Shown: positions 34,753 to 44,816, counted from the stretch's first letter. The stretch: DNA of 64,000 nt from Usitatibacter rugosus (GCF_013003965.1 NZ_CP053069.1:62001-126000), one strand, 5' to 3'. Translations and numbers: made by a program. The notes: generated from the sequence alone by a model not told the origin.

Positions 34753-35697
34753 TTACCGCGAGAAGAGCTTGGACACGGGCTTGCTGAGCGTGTCGAAGAA
34801 GCTCGACTTCTTCTCCTCCACCGGCTCTTCCATCAGGCGCTTCTGCAGGTCGAACGCGGTTTGCGGGCGCTGCATGTAGTCGAGTGCCAGGCACTCGTTG
34901 GTGATGGCGTACAGGTCCTCGGAGTACGGCTGCCGCGCGAGGGACTTCAACGGGATCATCTGGTCTTTCTTCTCGCGCGCGTCGGCGGCCTGGGGCGGCG
35001 TGCCGGCGATGCAGGTGTAGATCGTGGCGCCCACGGAGTAGATGTCCGCCCACGGGCCCAGCTCCTGCGGGTTGAAGCGGTAGTGCTCGGGGGCCGCGAA
35101 GCCCGCCGTGTACATGGGCTTCAGCTTCAGCGCCTCCTCGGAGAGGGTGATGCGGGCCGCGCCGAAATCCAGCAGCACCGGGCGGCCGTCCATGGCGAGG
35201 AAGATGTTGGCGGGCTTGATATCCAGGTGCAGCAGCTTGTTGGTGTGCACCTCGCGCAGGCCATTCATCAGGTGGATGAAGAGGCGGCGGATGAAGCCCT
35301 CGGTGAACTCGTGGCGGTTCCTCTGGATGTGGAACTGCAGCGTGCGCCCGCGCACGTACTGCATGACCATGTAGCAGGTCTCGTTGGCGCGGAAGAAGTT
35401 CTCCACGCGCACCACGTTCGGGTGCGAGATCATCGCGAGCGCGCGGCCCTCCTCGAAGAAGCACTTGAGGCCGTGGCGGAAGATCGAGAGGTTGTTCTCG
35501 TCGGAGATGTCGACCTCGACGCCCTCGCTGCGAAGCGCCAGCGACGACGGCAGGTACTCCTTGATCGCGAAGGGCGTGCCCGACTCGTCGCGGGCGAGAT
35601 AGACGATGCTGAAGCCCCCGGAGGAGAGGGGCTTCTCGATCCGATAGCCGTTCAGCACATAGCCGGCGGGAAGCGGCTGGTTGACCTGCTGGGGCAT
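34753..35697 (-). CDS. Hanks-type Ser/Thr protein kinase
   Basis: A 314-residue cytoplasmic kinase with no transmembrane helix or sensor domain. The Gly-rich loop is SSGGFSIVYLA, and the ATP-binding Lys is in FAIKEYLP. The catalytic loop HLDIKPANIF replaces the usual HRD Arg by Leu, which suggests no activation-loop Arg clamp (non-RD kinase). LLDFGAAR is the DFG motif, followed by GFAAPEHY and WADIYSVGATIY. It pairs with the PP2C gene 6 bases downstream. The arrangement next to rph-rdgB-hemW is common in betaproteobacteria. Targets are unknown. Confidence 0.92.
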   Translation of the reverse strand: MPQQVNQPLPAGYVLNGYRIEKPLSSGGFSIVYLARDESGTPFAIKEYLPSSLALRSEGVEVDISDENNLSIFRHGLKCFFEEGRALAMISHPNVVRVENFFRANETCYMVMQYVRGRTLQFHIQRNRHEFTEGFIRRLFIHLMNGLREVHTNKLLHLDIKPANIFLAMDGRPVLLDFGAARITLSEEALKLKPMYTAGFAAPEHYRFNPQELGPWADIYSVGATIYTCIAGTPPQAADAREKKDQMIPLKSLARQPYSEDLYAITNECLALDYMQRPQTAFDLQKRLMEEPVEEKKSSFFDTLSKPVSKLFSR

Positions 35698-35722
35698 GGG
35701 AAAGAGGGCGAGGCGGTTCCGC

Positions 35723-35728
35723 TATAAT
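35723..35728 (+). promoter_or_regulatory. -10 hexamer TATAAT for yicC
   Basis: A perfect TATAAT lies in the 96-base gap between the kinase gene (minus strand) and yicC. The leader would be about 60 bases and would contain the hairpin at 35755-35771. The -35 is not recognisable. Confidence 0.55.
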
Positions 35729-35754
35729 TCCTGACATTGTATCGGTAGTCCTAC

Positions 35755-35771
35755 GCGCCTTGTAAAGGCGC
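35755..35771 (+). promoter_or_regulatory. Small hairpin in the yicC leader
   Basis: GCGCCTT and AAGGCGC form a perfect 7-bp stem with a GTA loop, 22 bases before the yicC start. There is no T-run behind it, so it is not an ordinary terminator. It could stabilise the mRNA or be an operator. Confidence 0.5.
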
Positions 35772-35793
35772 ACTCACTTCATACCCGCCCCCC

Positions 35794-36660
35794 ATGATCG
35801 CCAGCATGACCGGCTTCGCGAGCAGCGCCCGCGAAAGCGCGCAGGGCCAGCTCGCCATCGAGCTGAAGACCGTCAACCACCGCTACCTCGAGTTCCAGAG
35901 CCGCATCCCGGACGAATTGCGCTCGCTGGAGCCGGCGATGCGCGAGGCGGTCACCGCCCGCCTGACGCGCGGCAAGGTCGATTGCCGCCTCACCTTCACG
36001 CCGAAGTCCACGGGCCCGAAGTCGCTGGTTCCCGACGCGCAGGCGATGAAATCCCTGCAGGATGCCGCCGCCGCCGTCCGCGCCCACTTCAAGGACGCCT
36101 CGCCGCTGACCGTCTCCGAGGTGCTCCATTGGCCGGGCGTGCTCGCCGACGAGTCGCTCTCCCCGGACCAGCTTCGCGACGACGTGGCCGCGCTCTTCGA
36201 CACGGCGCTGAAGGAGCTGAACCAGACCCGTGCCCGCGAGGGCGCCAAGCTGGAAGCCCTGCTCCTCGAGCGCCTGGACAGCATGGCGGTGCTCGCCAAG
36301 GACGCCGCGCCGCTGATGCCCGCGGCGGTGAAGGCCTTCCAGGAGAAGCTCGCCACCAAGATCGCCGAGGCGGGCGCGGCACCCACCGACGAGCGCCTGC
36401 AGCAGGAGGTGGTGCTCTACGCCGCGCGCATCGACGTGGACGAGGAGCTCTCGCGCCTCGTGACCCACATCGCCGAGATGCGCCGCGTGCTCGCCAAGGG
36501 CGGCGCCTGCGGCAAGCGCCTGGACTTCCTCTGCCAGGAGCTGAACCGCGAGGCGAACACGCTGGGCTCGAAGTCCGTGGCCAACGAGATGACGCGCATC
36601 GCCGTCGAGCTGAAGGTCCTGATCGAGCAGATGCGCGAGCAGGTCCAGAACATCGAATGA
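35794..36660 (+). CDS. yicC: YicC-family endoribonuclease-like protein
   Basis: A 288-residue protein with the family start MIASMTGFAS and the typical LKTVNHRYLEFQSRIPDELR. The DUF1732 C-terminal domain (EELSRLVTHIAEMRRVL ... GKRLDFLCQELNREANTLGSKS) ends it. YicC proteins have been reported to act as endoribonucleases linked to sRNA decay. It is coupled to gmk through an ATGA overlap, a conserved pair. Confidence 0.94.
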   Translation: MIASMTGFASSARESAQGQLAIELKTVNHRYLEFQSRIPDELRSLEPAMREAVTARLTRGKVDCRLTFTPKSTGPKSLVPDAQAMKSLQDAAAAVRAHFKDASPLTVSEVLHWPGVLADESLSPDQLRDDVAALFDTALKELNQTRAREGAKLEALLLERLDSMAVLAKDAAPLMPAAVKAFQEKLATKIAEAGAAPTDERLQQEVVLYAARIDVDEELSRLVTHIAEMRRVLAKGGACGKRLDFLCQELNREANTLGSKSVANEMTRIAVELKVLIEQMREQVQNIE

Positions 36661-37271
36661 GCGGTATCGGCAACCTGTTCGTCGTCGTGGCCCCCTCCGG
36701 CGCGGGCAAGACCACGCTGGTCGGAAAGCTCCTCGAGCTCGACCCGCACATCCGCCTGTCGGTGTCGTTCACGACCCGCGCACCCCGCGAGGGTGAATTG
36801 AACGGGCGCGACTACCACTTCGTCGACCGTCCCACGTTCGAAAAGATGATCGCCGCGGGCGATTTCCTCGAGCACGCCAGCGTCTACGGCAACTACTACG
36901 GCACGAGCAAGCGCTGGATCGAGCAGGAGCTCGCCGGCGACCACGACGTCCTCCTGGAAATCGACTGGCAGGGCGCGCGCCAGGTCGAGAAGATCTTCCC
37001 CAACATGGTGGGAATCTCCATCCTGCCGCCGTCCCTCGCGGAGCTGCGCCGCCGCCTGGAAGCCCGCGGCAAGGACGCTCCGGACGTGATCGACAAACGC
37101 ATGGCCAGCGCCCGCGAGGAAATATCCCATGTACTTGAATTTCCATATATAATTGTCAATGAGCGCTTCGAGGCAGCGCTTTCCGACCTGCAGTCCGTGG
37201 TGCGCGCGTCCCGAGTGTCGCGTGCGCAGCAGGCGGTTCGCCTCTCGAAGCTCATTGACGAGTTCAGGTAA
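36657..37271 (+). CDS. gmk: Guanylate kinase
   Basis: GMP + ATP to GDP + ADP. The 204-residue protein has the P-loop APSGAGKTT at residues 12-20, [11 protein letters not shown] for GMP binding, and [15 protein letters not shown] 36657 overlaps the yicC stop. The stretch around 37120-37165 has unusually many A/T bases for this window but stays in frame. rpoZ and spoT follow, an order known from many proteobacteria. Confidence 0.96.
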   Translation: MSGIGNLFVVVAPSGAGKTTLVGKLLELDPHIRLSVSFTTRAPREGELNGRDYHFVDRPTFEKMIAAGDFLEHASVYGNYYGTSKRWIEQELAGDHDVLLEIDWQGARQVEKIFPNMVGISILPPSLAELRRRLEARGKDAPDVIDKRMASAREEISHVLEFPYIIVNERFEAALSDLQSVVRASRVSRAQQAVRLSKLIDEFR

Positions 37272-37284
37272 CTGGAGACTCACC

Positions 37285-37506
37285 ATGGCCCGCATCACCG
37301 TCGACGACTGCATCAAGTTCCTCCCGAACCGCTTCGAGCTCACGCTTGCCGCCACGAATCGCGCGCGCCAGATCGCGCTCGGCGCGACGCCGCTCGTGGA
37401 GCCCAACAAGGACAAGCCCACCGTGATCGCGCTGCGCGAGATCGCCGCGGGCAAAGTGGGCCGCGAGCTCCTCAATCCGCCGGCGCCCACCCCTCCGGTG
37501 CTTTGA
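37285..37506 (+). CDS. rpoZ: RNA polymerase omega subunit
   Basis: Small RNA polymerase subunit that helps assembly of beta-prime and forms part of a ppGpp site. The 73-residue protein has [29 protein letters not shown] and [15 protein letters not shown], followed by a Pro-rich end. CTGGAGA precedes the ATG, 13 bases after gmk. A longer frame from 37153 lies inside gmk and is not a start. Confidence 0.95.
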   Translation: MARITVDDCIKFLPNRFELTLAATNRARQIALGATPLVEPNKDKPTVIALREIAAGKVGRELLNPPAPTPPVL

Positions 37507-37510
37507 TGAA

Positions 37511-37537
37511 ATCGGGGTCGCAATGACCCCGGTTTCG
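37511..37537 (+). terminator. Hairpin between rpoZ and spoT
   Basis: CGGGGTC (37513-37519) and GACCCCG (37525-37531) form a perfect 7-bp stem with loop GCAAT, followed by GTTTCG. It fills the 36-base gap and ends 5 bases before the spoT ATG. It may act as a partial terminator or attenuator and would lower spoT relative to rpoZ. The T-run is short. Confidence 0.5.
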
Positions 37538-37542
37538 CGCCC

Positions 37543-39744
37543 ATGCCCGCGCTCGGCATCCACACCGCCACCGCGACTGGAGCCAAGGTCGGTGGGGTCG
37601 CGCTGCCCGGACCCGGCGCCGAAGAGCTGACCTCCGCCCTCGGCTATCTCAAGCCGGCGGACATCGAGCAGATCGAGCAAGCCTACGAAGTCGCGCGCGC
37701 CGCGCACTCGGGCCAGTTCCGCAAGTCCGGCGAGCCCTACATCACCCATCCGCTCGCCGTCGCGAAGATCCTCGCCGAGTGGCACCTCGACGCGCAGGCC
37801 ATGATGGCCGCGATCCTCCACGACGTGGTCGAGGACACGCCCACCACCAAGAGCGAGATCGCCAAGCGCTTCGGCAAGCCCGTGGCCGAACTGGTCGACG
37901 GCGTCTCCAAGATCGACCGCATCGAGTTCGCGACGCTGCAGCACGCGCAGGCCGAGAACTTCCGCAAGATGCTGCTCGCGATGGCGCGCGACGTCCGCGT
38001 CATCCTCATCAAGCTCGCCGACCGCCTGCACAACATGCGCACGCTGGATGCGGTGCATGCGGAAAAGCAGGAGCGGGTCGCCAAGGAAACGCTCGAGATC
38101 TACGCGCCCATCGCCAACCGCCTGGGCCTGTCCTCGCTCTACTACGAGCTGGAGGACCTCGGCTTCCGCTACATGCACCCGACGCGCTTCAAGGTCCTCG
38201 ACAAGGCCCTGAAGAAAGCGCGCGGCAACCGCCGCGACGCGGTGGGCAAGATCGCCGAGCAGATCAAGGACCGGCTGAAGGAATTCAAGGTCGACGCGCA
38301 GGTGACCGGCCGCGAGAAGCACATCTCCTCGATCTACAAGAAGATGCAGGAGAAGAACATCTCGTTCTCCGAGGTGTTCGACATCTACGGCTTCCGCATC
38401 ATCGTGCCGGACGTGTCGCAGGCCTATCTCGCGCTCGGCGCGCTGCACACGATGTACAAGCCGATCCCGGGCAAGTTCAAGGACTACGTCGCGATCCCGA
38501 AGGCCAACGGCTACCAGTCGCTGCACACCACGCTCTTCGGCCCCTTCGGCATGCCGCTGGAGATCCAGATCCGCACGGCGGACATGCACAAGGTGGCGGA
38601 GGCGGGCGTTGCTTCCCATTGGCTCTACAAGGCCGACGAGACGGATGCGAAGGGCGTGCAACTGAAGAGCCAGTGGCTGCAGTCGCTGCTGGAGATCCAG
38701 AGCGAGTCCGGAGATGCGCTGGAGTTCCTCGAGCACATCAAGGTCGACCTCTTCCCCGACGAGGTCTACGTCTTCTCGCCCAAGGGCAAGATCTTCTCGC
38801 TGCCGAAGGGTGCGACCGCCATCGATTTCAGCTACGCCGTGCACACGGACGTGGGCAACCATTGCGTCTCGGCGCGCATCAACGGCGAGCCGGTGCCGCT
38901 GGGCACGGTGCTGCGCAACGGCGACCGCATCGAGATCATCACCGACCCGCAGGCGCGGCCGAATCCCGCGTGGCTCTCGTACGTCGGCACGGGCAAGGCG
39001 CGCTCGCACATCCGGCACTACCTCAAGACCATGCAGTCGGCGGAGAGCGCGGAAGTGGGCGAGCTCCTGCTGGTACAGGCGCTGCGCTCATTGAAGGCCA
39101 ATCCCGACGAGATCTCCGAGGCGCACTGGAAGGGCTTCTTCAAGGGCGACAGTGCGAAGACGCGCGAGGAAGTCCTCGCCGACATCGGCCTGGGCAAGCG
39201 CCTCGCGGTCGTCGTCGCGAAGATGCTGCTGTCCAAGCCTGATACGCACGCCGAAGGCGGCGAGGCCGATCATCACCACCAGCACCTCGACTCGATCACC
39301 ATCCGCGGCACCGAGGGCATGGCCGTTCAGTTCGCGCCGTGCTGCCGTCCGATCCCGGGCGACCCGATCATCGCGCAGATCAAGAAGGGCCAGGGCCTGG
39401 TGGTGCACACGCACGATTGCCCTGCCATCCACCCGTTCCACTTCGATCCGGAGAAATGGGTCGACGTGCAGTGGGACCCGGCGCCCGAGCGCCTCTTCGA
39501 GGTGAACGTCCGGCTCACCGCCGCCAACCAGCGCGGCGTGCTCGCGCGCCTGGCGGCCGAGATCTCCGACGCCGACTCGAACATCGACCACATCGAGACC
39601 GAGCAGAAGCCCAGCCCGGCCTTCACGACGATCGTCTTCACCGTGCAGGTGAAGAGCCGAATGCACCTGGCGCACGTGTTCCGCAGGCTCCGCCGCATCC
39701 CCGAGGTCGTGCGCATCTCGCGGCTCAAACGCAAACCGCAGTGA
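37543..39744 (+). CDS. spoT: Bifunctional (p)ppGpp synthetase/hydrolase SpoT
   Basis: Makes and degrades the stringent-response alarmone. The 733-residue protein has an HD hydrolase domain with [10 protein letters not shown] (His93-Asp94) intact, so it should hydrolyse. The synthetase domain (about 240-360) with [12 protein letters not shown] and [14 protein letters not shown] comes next, then TGS (about 405-465), a Cys-containing region with [12 protein letters not shown], and a C-terminal ACT domain. The intact HD and the link to rpoZ argue for SpoT rather than RelA. ridA follows after 5 bases. Confidence 0.95.
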   Translation: MPALGIHTATATGAKVGGVALPGPGAEELTSALGYLKPADIEQIEQAYEVARAAHSGQFRKSGEPYITHPLAVAKILAEWHLDAQAMMAAILHDVVEDTPTTKSEIAKRFGKPVAELVDGVSKIDRIEFATLQHAQAENFRKMLLAMARDVRVILIKLADRLHNMRTLDAVHAEKQERVAKETLEIYAPIANRLGLSSLYYELEDLGFRYMHPTRFKVLDKALKKARGNRRDAVGKIAEQIKDRLKEFKVDAQVTGREKHISSIYKKMQEKNISFSEVFDIYGFRIIVPDVSQAYLALGALHTMYKPIPGKFKDYVAIPKANGYQSLHTTLFGPFGMPLEIQIRTADMHKVAEAGVASHWLYKADETDAKGVQLKSQWLQSLLEIQSESGDALEFLEHIKVDLFPDEVYVFSPKGKIFSLPKGATAIDFSYAVHTDVGNHCVSARINGEPVPLGTVLRNGDRIEIITDPQARPNPAWLSYVGTGKARSHIRHYLKTMQSAESAEVGELLLVQALRSLKANPDEISEAHWKGFFKGDSAKTREEVLADIGLGKRLAVVVAKMLLSKPDTHAEGGEADHHHQHLDSITIRGTEGMAVQFAPCCRPIPGDPIIAQIKKGQGLVVHTHDCPAIHPFHFDPEKWVDVQWDPAPERLFEVNVRLTAANQRGVLARLAAEISDADSNIDHIETEQKPSPAFTTIVFTVQVKSRMHLAHVFRRLRRIPEVVRISRLKRKPQ

Positions 39745-39749
39745 CTTCC

Positions 39750-40127
39750 ATGAAACCGATCTCCACACCCGACGCTCCGGCCGCCATCGGCCCTTATTCG
39801 CAGGCGGTCCGCGCCGGCGACACCGTGTACCTCTCCGGCCAGGTCGGGTTCGACCCGAAGACGATGCAGCTCGTCGACGGTTTCGAGAACCAGGTGAAGC
39901 AGGTGTTCGACAACCTCGAGGCCGTGTGCAAGGCCGCGGGCGGCAACTTCGGCCACGTCGTTCGCCTCACCATCTTCCTCGTCGACCTCGGCAAGTTCTC
40001 CGTGGTGAACGAGATGATGGCGGCGCGCTTCAAGGAGCCCTTTCCCGCCCGCGTGACGATCGGCGTGGCCTCGCTGCCGCGCGGCGCCCAGGTCGAGATC
40101 GACGCGATCCTCCACCTCGTCCGCTAG
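39750..40127 (+). CDS. ridA: RidA-family enamine/imine deaminase
   Basis: Removes reactive enamine/imine intermediates such as 2-aminoacrylate. The 125-residue protein has [24 protein letters not shown], the catalytic Arg in [23 protein letters not shown], and the typical Glu near the end. ATG 39750 is 5 bases after the spoT stop. It lies between spoT and recG, as often in this group. Confidence 0.93.
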   Translation: MKPISTPDAPAAIGPYSQAVRAGDTVYLSGQVGFDPKTMQLVDGFENQVKQVFDNLEAVCKAAGGNFGHVVRLTIFLVDLGKFSVVNEMMAARFKEPFPARVTIGVASLPRGAQVEIDAILHLVR

Positions 40128-40143
40128 GCGGGGCCGCGAGCGC

Positions 40144-42159
40144 GTGCCCTTCAGCCCCGCGGTCGAGAAGCAGCTCGAGAAGCTCGGCATCCGCGCCACG
40201 CGCGACCTCGCGCTCCATCTCCCGCTGCGCTATGAAGACGAAACCAAGCTCACCCCGCTGAAGGACGCGCGCATCGGCGAATCCGTCGTCGTCGAGGCGG
40301 AGGTGGTCGAAGCCGACGTGAAATACCGGCCGCGGAAGACCCTCGTCGTGAAGCTCACCGACGGCGAGCGCGATCTCTGGATCCGCTTCCTCAATTTCTA
40401 TCCCAGCCAGGTGAAGCAGATGCAGCCCGGCAAGCGCCTGCGCCTCTTCGGCGAGATGCGCCCCGGCCTCTTCGGCGTCGAGATGGTCCACCCGAAGTAC
40501 CGCATCGTGGGCAAGGACACGCCGATGCCCAAGTCGCTGACGCCCGTGTACCCGACCACCACCGGCCTCTCGCAGCACGAGCTGCGCACGATGATCGAGG
40601 GCGCGCTGGACAAGCTCGCGCTCGAGGACACGCTCGACGACGACCTGCTCGCGGAGCTTCGCCTGGGGCACTTCCGCGAGAGCGTGCATTTCCTCCACCG
40701 CCCACCGCCCAAGGTCGACCGCGCGAGCCTCGATGAGCGCACGCACCCCGCCTGGCGGCGCCTCAAGTTCGACGAGCTCCTCGCCCAGCAGCTCGCCATG
40801 CGCATCGCCTACCGCGAACGGCGCTCGAAGGTGGCACCGAAGCTGCCCGACAAGCACACGCTCACCAATGCGTTGGTGAAGTCGCTCCCGTTCCCGCTCA
40901 CCCGGGCGCAGAAGAAGTCCATCGCCACCATCTCGAAGGACCTCGCGCAGCCGCACCCGATGCGAAGGCTGCTGCAGGGCGATGTCGGCAGCGGCAAGAC
41001 GCTCGTGGCCGCGGTGGCCGCCATGCAGGCGATCGAGAACCAGTGGCAGGTCGCGTTGATGGCGCCCACGGAGATCCTCGCCGAGCAGCACGAGTCGAAG
41101 CTGCGCCACTGGCTGGAGCCGCTCGGCGTGAAGGTCGCGTGGGTCGCCGGAAGCCTGAAGGCGCGCGCGAAGAAGCAGGCGCTGGACGCGATCGCCGCGG
41201 GCGAGACGCAGCTCGCCATCGGCACGCATGCGCTCTTCCAGGAAGACGTGCACTTCGCGAAGCTGGGCCTCGCCATCGTCGACGAGCAGCACCGCTTCGG
41301 GGTCGGCCAGCGCCTGGCGCTCGCCGCGAAGGGGATCGAGCCCCATCAGCTCATGATGAGCGCGACGCCGATCCCGCGAACGCTCTCGATGAGCTACTAC
41401 GCCGACCTCGACGTCTCGGTGATCGACGAGATGCCGCCGGGCCGGATGCCGGTGCTCACCAAGCTCGTGGACGACGCGCGGCGCGACGAAGTCGTGCAGC
41501 GCGTGCGCGATGCGTGCGCCGAGGGCGCGCAGGCCTACTGGGTCTGCCCGCTCATCGAGGAGAGCGAGGCCCTGCAGCTGAAGACCGCGCTCGAGACCTT
41601 CGAGACGTTGAAGACCACCTTCCCCGATCTCGCCGTGGGCCTGGTGCACGGGCGCCTCAAGGGCAGCGAGAAGGCGCAGGTCATGGACGATTTCAAGCAG
41701 AAGCGCATCCAGCTCCTCGTGGCCACCACGGTGATCGAGGTGGGCGTGGACGTGCCCAACGCCACGCTGATGGTGATCGAGCACGCCGAGCGCCTGGGCC
41801 TCTCGCAGCTGCACCAATTGCGGGGGCGAGTGGGCCGCGGCTCGCAGGAGAGCCTCGCGATCCTCTTGTATCATCGGCCGTTGTCGGAAGCGGCCAGGGC
41901 GCGCTTGAAGATCATCTACGAGAACACGGACGGCTTCGAGATCGCGCGCCAGGATCTCCTGATGCGCGGCCCCGGCGAATATCTCGGCGCCCGGCAAAGC
42001 GGCGCACCGCTGCTGCGCTTCGCCGACCTCGAGCGCGACGTGGACCTGATCGAGACCGCGCGCGACGTCGCCGACCGCCTCATCGCCGAAGGCTCGCCCG
42101 CGGCCGTGAAGCACCTCGAGCGCTGGCTGGGCACGAAGCGCTTCTATCTCAAGGCATGA
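40144..42159 (+). CDS. recG: ATP-dependent DNA helicase RecG
   Basis: Branch-migrating helicase that rescues stalled forks and processes recombination intermediates. The 671-residue protein starts at GTG 40144. It has an N-terminal wedge/OB domain, Walker A GDVGSGKT (about residues 280-287), the DEQH box (VDEQHRFGVGQR), motif SATPIPRTL, and the C-terminal helicase half with QLRGRVGRG. The length is slightly under E. coli RecG (693). It overlaps ubiC by 4 bases. Confidence 0.95.
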   Translation: MPFSPAVEKQLEKLGIRATRDLALHLPLRYEDETKLTPLKDARIGESVVVEAEVVEADVKYRPRKTLVVKLTDGERDLWIRFLNFYPSQVKQMQPGKRLRLFGEMRPGLFGVEMVHPKYRIVGKDTPMPKSLTPVYPTTTGLSQHELRTMIEGALDKLALEDTLDDDLLAELRLGHFRESVHFLHRPPPKVDRASLDERTHPAWRRLKFDELLAQQLAMRIAYRERRSKVAPKLPDKHTLTNALVKSLPFPLTRAQKKSIATISKDLAQPHPMRRLLQGDVGSGKTLVAAVAAMQAIENQWQVALMAPTEILAEQHESKLRHWLEPLGVKVAWVAGSLKARAKKQALDAIAAGETQLAIGTHALFQEDVHFAKLGLAIVDEQHRFGVGQRLALAAKGIEPHQLMMSATPIPRTLSMSYYADLDVSVIDEMPPGRMPVLTKLVDDARRDEVVQRVRDACAEGAQAYWVCPLIEESEALQLKTALETFETLKTTFPDLAVGLVHGRLKGSEKAQVMDDFKQKRIQLLVATTVIEVGVDVPNATLMVIEHAERLGLSQLHQLRGRVGRGSQESLAILLYHRPLSEAARARLKIIYENTDGFEIARQDLLMRGPGEYLGARQSGAPLLRFADLERDVDLIETARDVADRLIAEGSPAAVKHLERWLGTKRFYLKA

Positions 42160-42689
42160 ACCGGTGGAAACGCCTCGCCCCTTCGCACGCGGATCCCTGG
42201 CGCCCGTGGCTCACGTCGCGCGGTTCTCTCACCTGGCGCATCGTCGAGCGCTCGCGCGGCTTTCGCGTCGAGAAGATCGCGCAGCGCTTCCGCATCCCGA
42301 ATGAGGACGAGTACTTCGCGCTCGGGCGGCCCACGCACAAGCGCGCGCTGGTGCGCGAAGTGATCCTCCATGCGGATGGACAGCCGGTGGTGCTCGCGCA
42401 TTCGATCGCCGCGCGCCGCGACCTCTCCGGCGTTTGGCGGGCGCTGCGCGGCCTCGGCAACCGCCCGCTCGCGGAGATGCTGTTCACCGACCCGCTCGTG
42501 AAGCGCTCGCCGATCGAATTCTCGCGCGTGGATTCCCGCCATCCGCTGTGGCGCCGGGCCCGCCAGGTGTTCGGCCGCACCTTCCCCGCGCTGTGGGTGA
42601 GACGCTCGCTCTTCCGCAAGCGCGGCCGGCCGCTGATGGTGACCGAGGTCTTCCTGCCGGCAATGCTGGAGCTGCGACCGTGGACTTGA
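42156..42689 (+). CDS. ubiC: Chorismate pyruvate-lyase
   Basis: First committed step of ubiquinone synthesis: chorismate to 4-hydroxybenzoate and pyruvate. The 177-residue protein shows REVILHADGQPVVLAHSIAAR, LGNRPLAEMLFTDPLVKRSPIEF and LFRKRGRPLMVTEVFLPAML, as in UbiC. It starts in the recG stop (ATGA). ubiA would be the expected next gene, but a glycosyltransferase gene lies between them, overlapping the ubiC end by 10 bases. Confidence 0.93.
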   Translation: MNRWKRLAPSHADPWRPWLTSRGSLTWRIVERSRGFRVEKIAQRFRIPNEDEYFALGRPTHKRALVREVILHADGQPVVLAHSIAARRDLSGVWRALRGLGNRPLAEMLFTDPLVKRSPIEFSRVDSRHPLWRRARQVFGRTFPALWVRRSLFRKRGRPLMVTEVFLPAMLELRPWT

Positions 42690-43423
42690 TCGTGCACACG
42701 GTCTGCTTCAACGAAGAAGCGATGCTTCCGCATTTCCTGGCCTACTACGCGCCGCAGGCCAAGAAGGTGCGCATCTACGACAACCAGTCGACCGACCGCA
42801 GCGTCGACATCGCCCGTTCCTACCCGAATGTCGAAGTCTCCAGTTTCGACACGGGCGGTAGATTGTCCGAGCTGACCTTGATGGACATCCGCAACCGAAG
42901 CTGGAAACAGGAACAATGCGACTGCATGGTGGTGTGCGACATAGACGAATTTCTGTACCCTCACGATCTCATCGCCTTCGTGCAGCGGCACCCTGACGTG
43001 GACGTGTTCCACCCCCAAGGCTACGACATGGTCAGTGACGATTTCCCGATCTACGATGGGCGCCTGATCACCGAGCGCGTTCAATGGGGCAGCCCCGCGG
43101 AAAACTATTCGAAGATGGCCTGCTTCCGCCCCGCTCGCGTCGTGGACATGAACTTCGGGCCCGGCTCGCACCTGGCGTCGCCGGTGGGGCGGGGAGAGTT
43201 GAAGGTCTATCGAGCGGGGTCCGGCGCGGACGACCTCAAGCTGTTGCACTACAAGAACCTGGGCTTGCCGTATCGCCTGCGGCGCCACCAGGCGTTGAAG
43301 CCGCGCCTGGGGGGTCCGGAGTTCGAGAGATTCCGCTTTGGATTCCACTACGGGCACGACGCGCAGGTCCAGGAAGCCGAGTTCTCGGCCTTGAAGTCGC
43401 GCGCCGTCCGGGTCCTGGAGTGA
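42680..43423 (+). CDS. Glycosyltransferase family 2/92-like protein
   Basis: A 247-residue glycosyltransferase of the Glyco_tranf_2_4 type. [20 protein letters not shown] and [14 protein letters not shown] form the nucleotide-sugar site, and [11 protein letters not shown] contains the DxD metal motif (about residues 86-96). No membrane segment or signal is present. It starts at GTG inside the ubiC end and overlaps the ubiA GTG by 4 bases, so translation of all three may be coupled. The stretch at about 42780-43060 is visibly poorer in G+C than the genes around it, which hints at later acquisition. The acceptor and sugar are unknown. Confidence 0.82.
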   Translation: MDLIVHTVCFNEEAMLPHFLAYYAPQAKKVRIYDNQSTDRSVDIARSYPNVEVSSFDTGGRLSELTLMDIRNRSWKQEQCDCMVVCDIDEFLYPHDLIAFVQRHPDVDVFHPQGYDMVSDDFPIYDGRLITERVQWGSPAENYSKMACFRPARVVDMNFGPGSHLASPVGRGELKVYRAGSGADDLKLLHYKNLGLPYRLRRHQALKPRLGGPEFERFRFGFHYGHDAQVQEAEFSALKSRAVRVLE

Positions 43424-44292
43424 AGACCTCCGCGGTCCTGGCACGGCTCGATGCGTACGAGAAGCTGATCCGCCTCGACAAACCGGTCGGCATCCTGCTG
43501 CTGCTGTGGCCCACGCTGTGGGGCCTGTGGCTCTCGGCTTCCGGCATTCCCGACTGGCGCGCGTTGTGGATCTTCGTCGTGGGGACGGTGCTGATGCGCT
43601 CCGCCGGCTGCGCCATCAACGACTACGCGGACCGCCACTTCGACGCGGCGGTCGAACGCACGAAGGACCGCCCGCTCGCCACCGGCCTCATCCAGCCGTG
43701 GGAAGCGCTGGCGGTCGCCGCGGCGCTTTCGCTCGCGGCCTTCGTCCTCGTGGTGCGCCTTAACCTCCTCACGATCGTGCTCTCCGTCGTGGCGCTGCTC
43801 CTCGCCGCGAGCTACCCGTTCACCAAGCGCTTCTTCGCGATGCCCCAGGCCGTGCTCGGCGTCGCCTTCGGGTTCGGCATCCCCATGGCCTTCGCCGCGC
43901 AGCTCGGGCGCGTGACGGCGCTGGGCTGGGCGCTGCTCGCGGCCCACGTGCTCTGGACCATCGCCTACGACACCGAATACGCGATGGTCGACCGCAACGA
44001 CGACGTGCAGCTCGGCATCAAGACCTCGGCGATCCTTTTCGGCAAGCACGACGTCCTCGCGGTCATGGCCTGCTATGCGCTCTTCCTGCTGGCGATGCTC
44101 GGCATCGGCATCTGGCAGGGCTACGGGCCGTTCTACACCGGGGGCCTGCTCGTGGCGGCCGTGATCGCCGGCTACCACTATCGGTTGATTCGCGACCGCT
44201 CCCGCGAGGGCGCCTTCAAGGCGTTCCGCCACAATAACTGGCTCGGCGCCGCCATCTTCGCCGGCGTCCTCCTCGACCAATGGCCCCGATAG
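43420..44292 (+). CDS. ubiA: 4-hydroxybenzoate polyprenyltransferase
   Basis: Integral membrane enzyme that attaches the polyprenyl tail to 4-hydroxybenzoate. The 290-residue protein has eight to nine hydrophobic helices. The first Asp-rich motif [21 protein letters not shown] (allylic diphosphate binding) is near residue 65, and the second ([12 protein letters not shown]) near 185. It starts at GTG in the stop of the glycosyltransferase gene. Its end overlaps the following KefF-like gene by 13 bases. Confidence 0.95.
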   Translation: MKTSAVLARLDAYEKLIRLDKPVGILLLLWPTLWGLWLSASGIPDWRALWIFVVGTVLMRSAGCAINDYADRHFDAAVERTKDRPLATGLIQPWEALAVAAALSLAAFVLVVRLNLLTIVLSVVALLLAASYPFTKRFFAMPQAVLGVAFGFGIPMAFAAQLGRVTALGWALLAAHVLWTIAYDTEYAMVDRNDDVQLGIKTSAILFGKHDVLAVMACYALFLLAMLGIGIWQGYGPFYTGGLLVAAVIAGYHYRLIRDRSREGAFKAFRHNNWLGAAIFAGVLLDQWPR

Positions 44293-44816
44293 CGATCGTC
44301 TACGCCCATCCGTACCCGCGCCGCTCGATCGCGGGCAAGGCGCTCGTCGAGGCGGCGTCGAAGCTCGAAGCCGTGGACGTGCGGCCGATCTACACGCTCT
44401 ACCCGGACTTCGACATCGACGTGGTCGCCGAGCGCGCGGCCCTCGAGCGTGCGAAGCTCGTCGTCTTCCTGCACCCGATCTACTGGTACTCCGTGCCCGG
44501 CATGCTCAAGCACTATTTCGACGTCGTGCTCACGAAGGGCTGGGCCTACGGCGAAGGGGGCGGCGCGCTCTCGGGCAAGGAATGCCTGTGGGCCGTGACC
44601 ACGGGCGGCGACGACGTGGCCTATTCCGCTCAGGGGCGGCACCACCATCCGTTCGAGCACTTCAAGGCGCCCGTCGAGGAGACGATGCGCTATTGCGGCA
44701 TGCGTTGGCACGACCCGTTCGTCGTGCACGGCTCGCACGAGTGCGGCCCCGCGGCGCTCGCCGATGCTGCCGTGCGCTTCCACCGGCACCTCCAGGACTG
44801 GCAGGCGAAAGCATGA
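44280..44816 (+). CDS. KefF/KefG-like NAD(P)H quinone oxidoreductase
   Basis: A 178-residue flavodoxin-fold protein of the DT-diaphorase family, the cytoplasmic activator of Kef potassium-efflux channels. The motifs are [21 protein letters not shown] (FMN phosphate binding), [24 protein letters not shown] and WAVTTGGDD. It overlaps ubiA by 13 bases and the antiporter gene by 4 (ATGA). The direct coupling with a KefB/KefC-type channel supports the ancillary role over a general quinone reductase role. Confidence 0.9.
   Translation: MAPIAIVYAHPYPRRSIAGKALVEAASKLEAVDVRPIYTLYPDFDIDVVAERAALERAKLVVFLHPIYWYSVPGMLKHYFDVVLTKGWAYGEGGGALSGKECLWAVTTGGDDVAYSAQGRHHHPFEHFKAPVEETMRYCGMRWHDPFVVHGSHECGPAALADAAVRFHRHLQDWQAKA

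Noticed and set aside
37153-37284. Longer rpoZ with an upstream start
   Set aside because: The extension lies inside gmk in another frame. ATG 37285 has a good ribosome-binding site and matches family N-termini.
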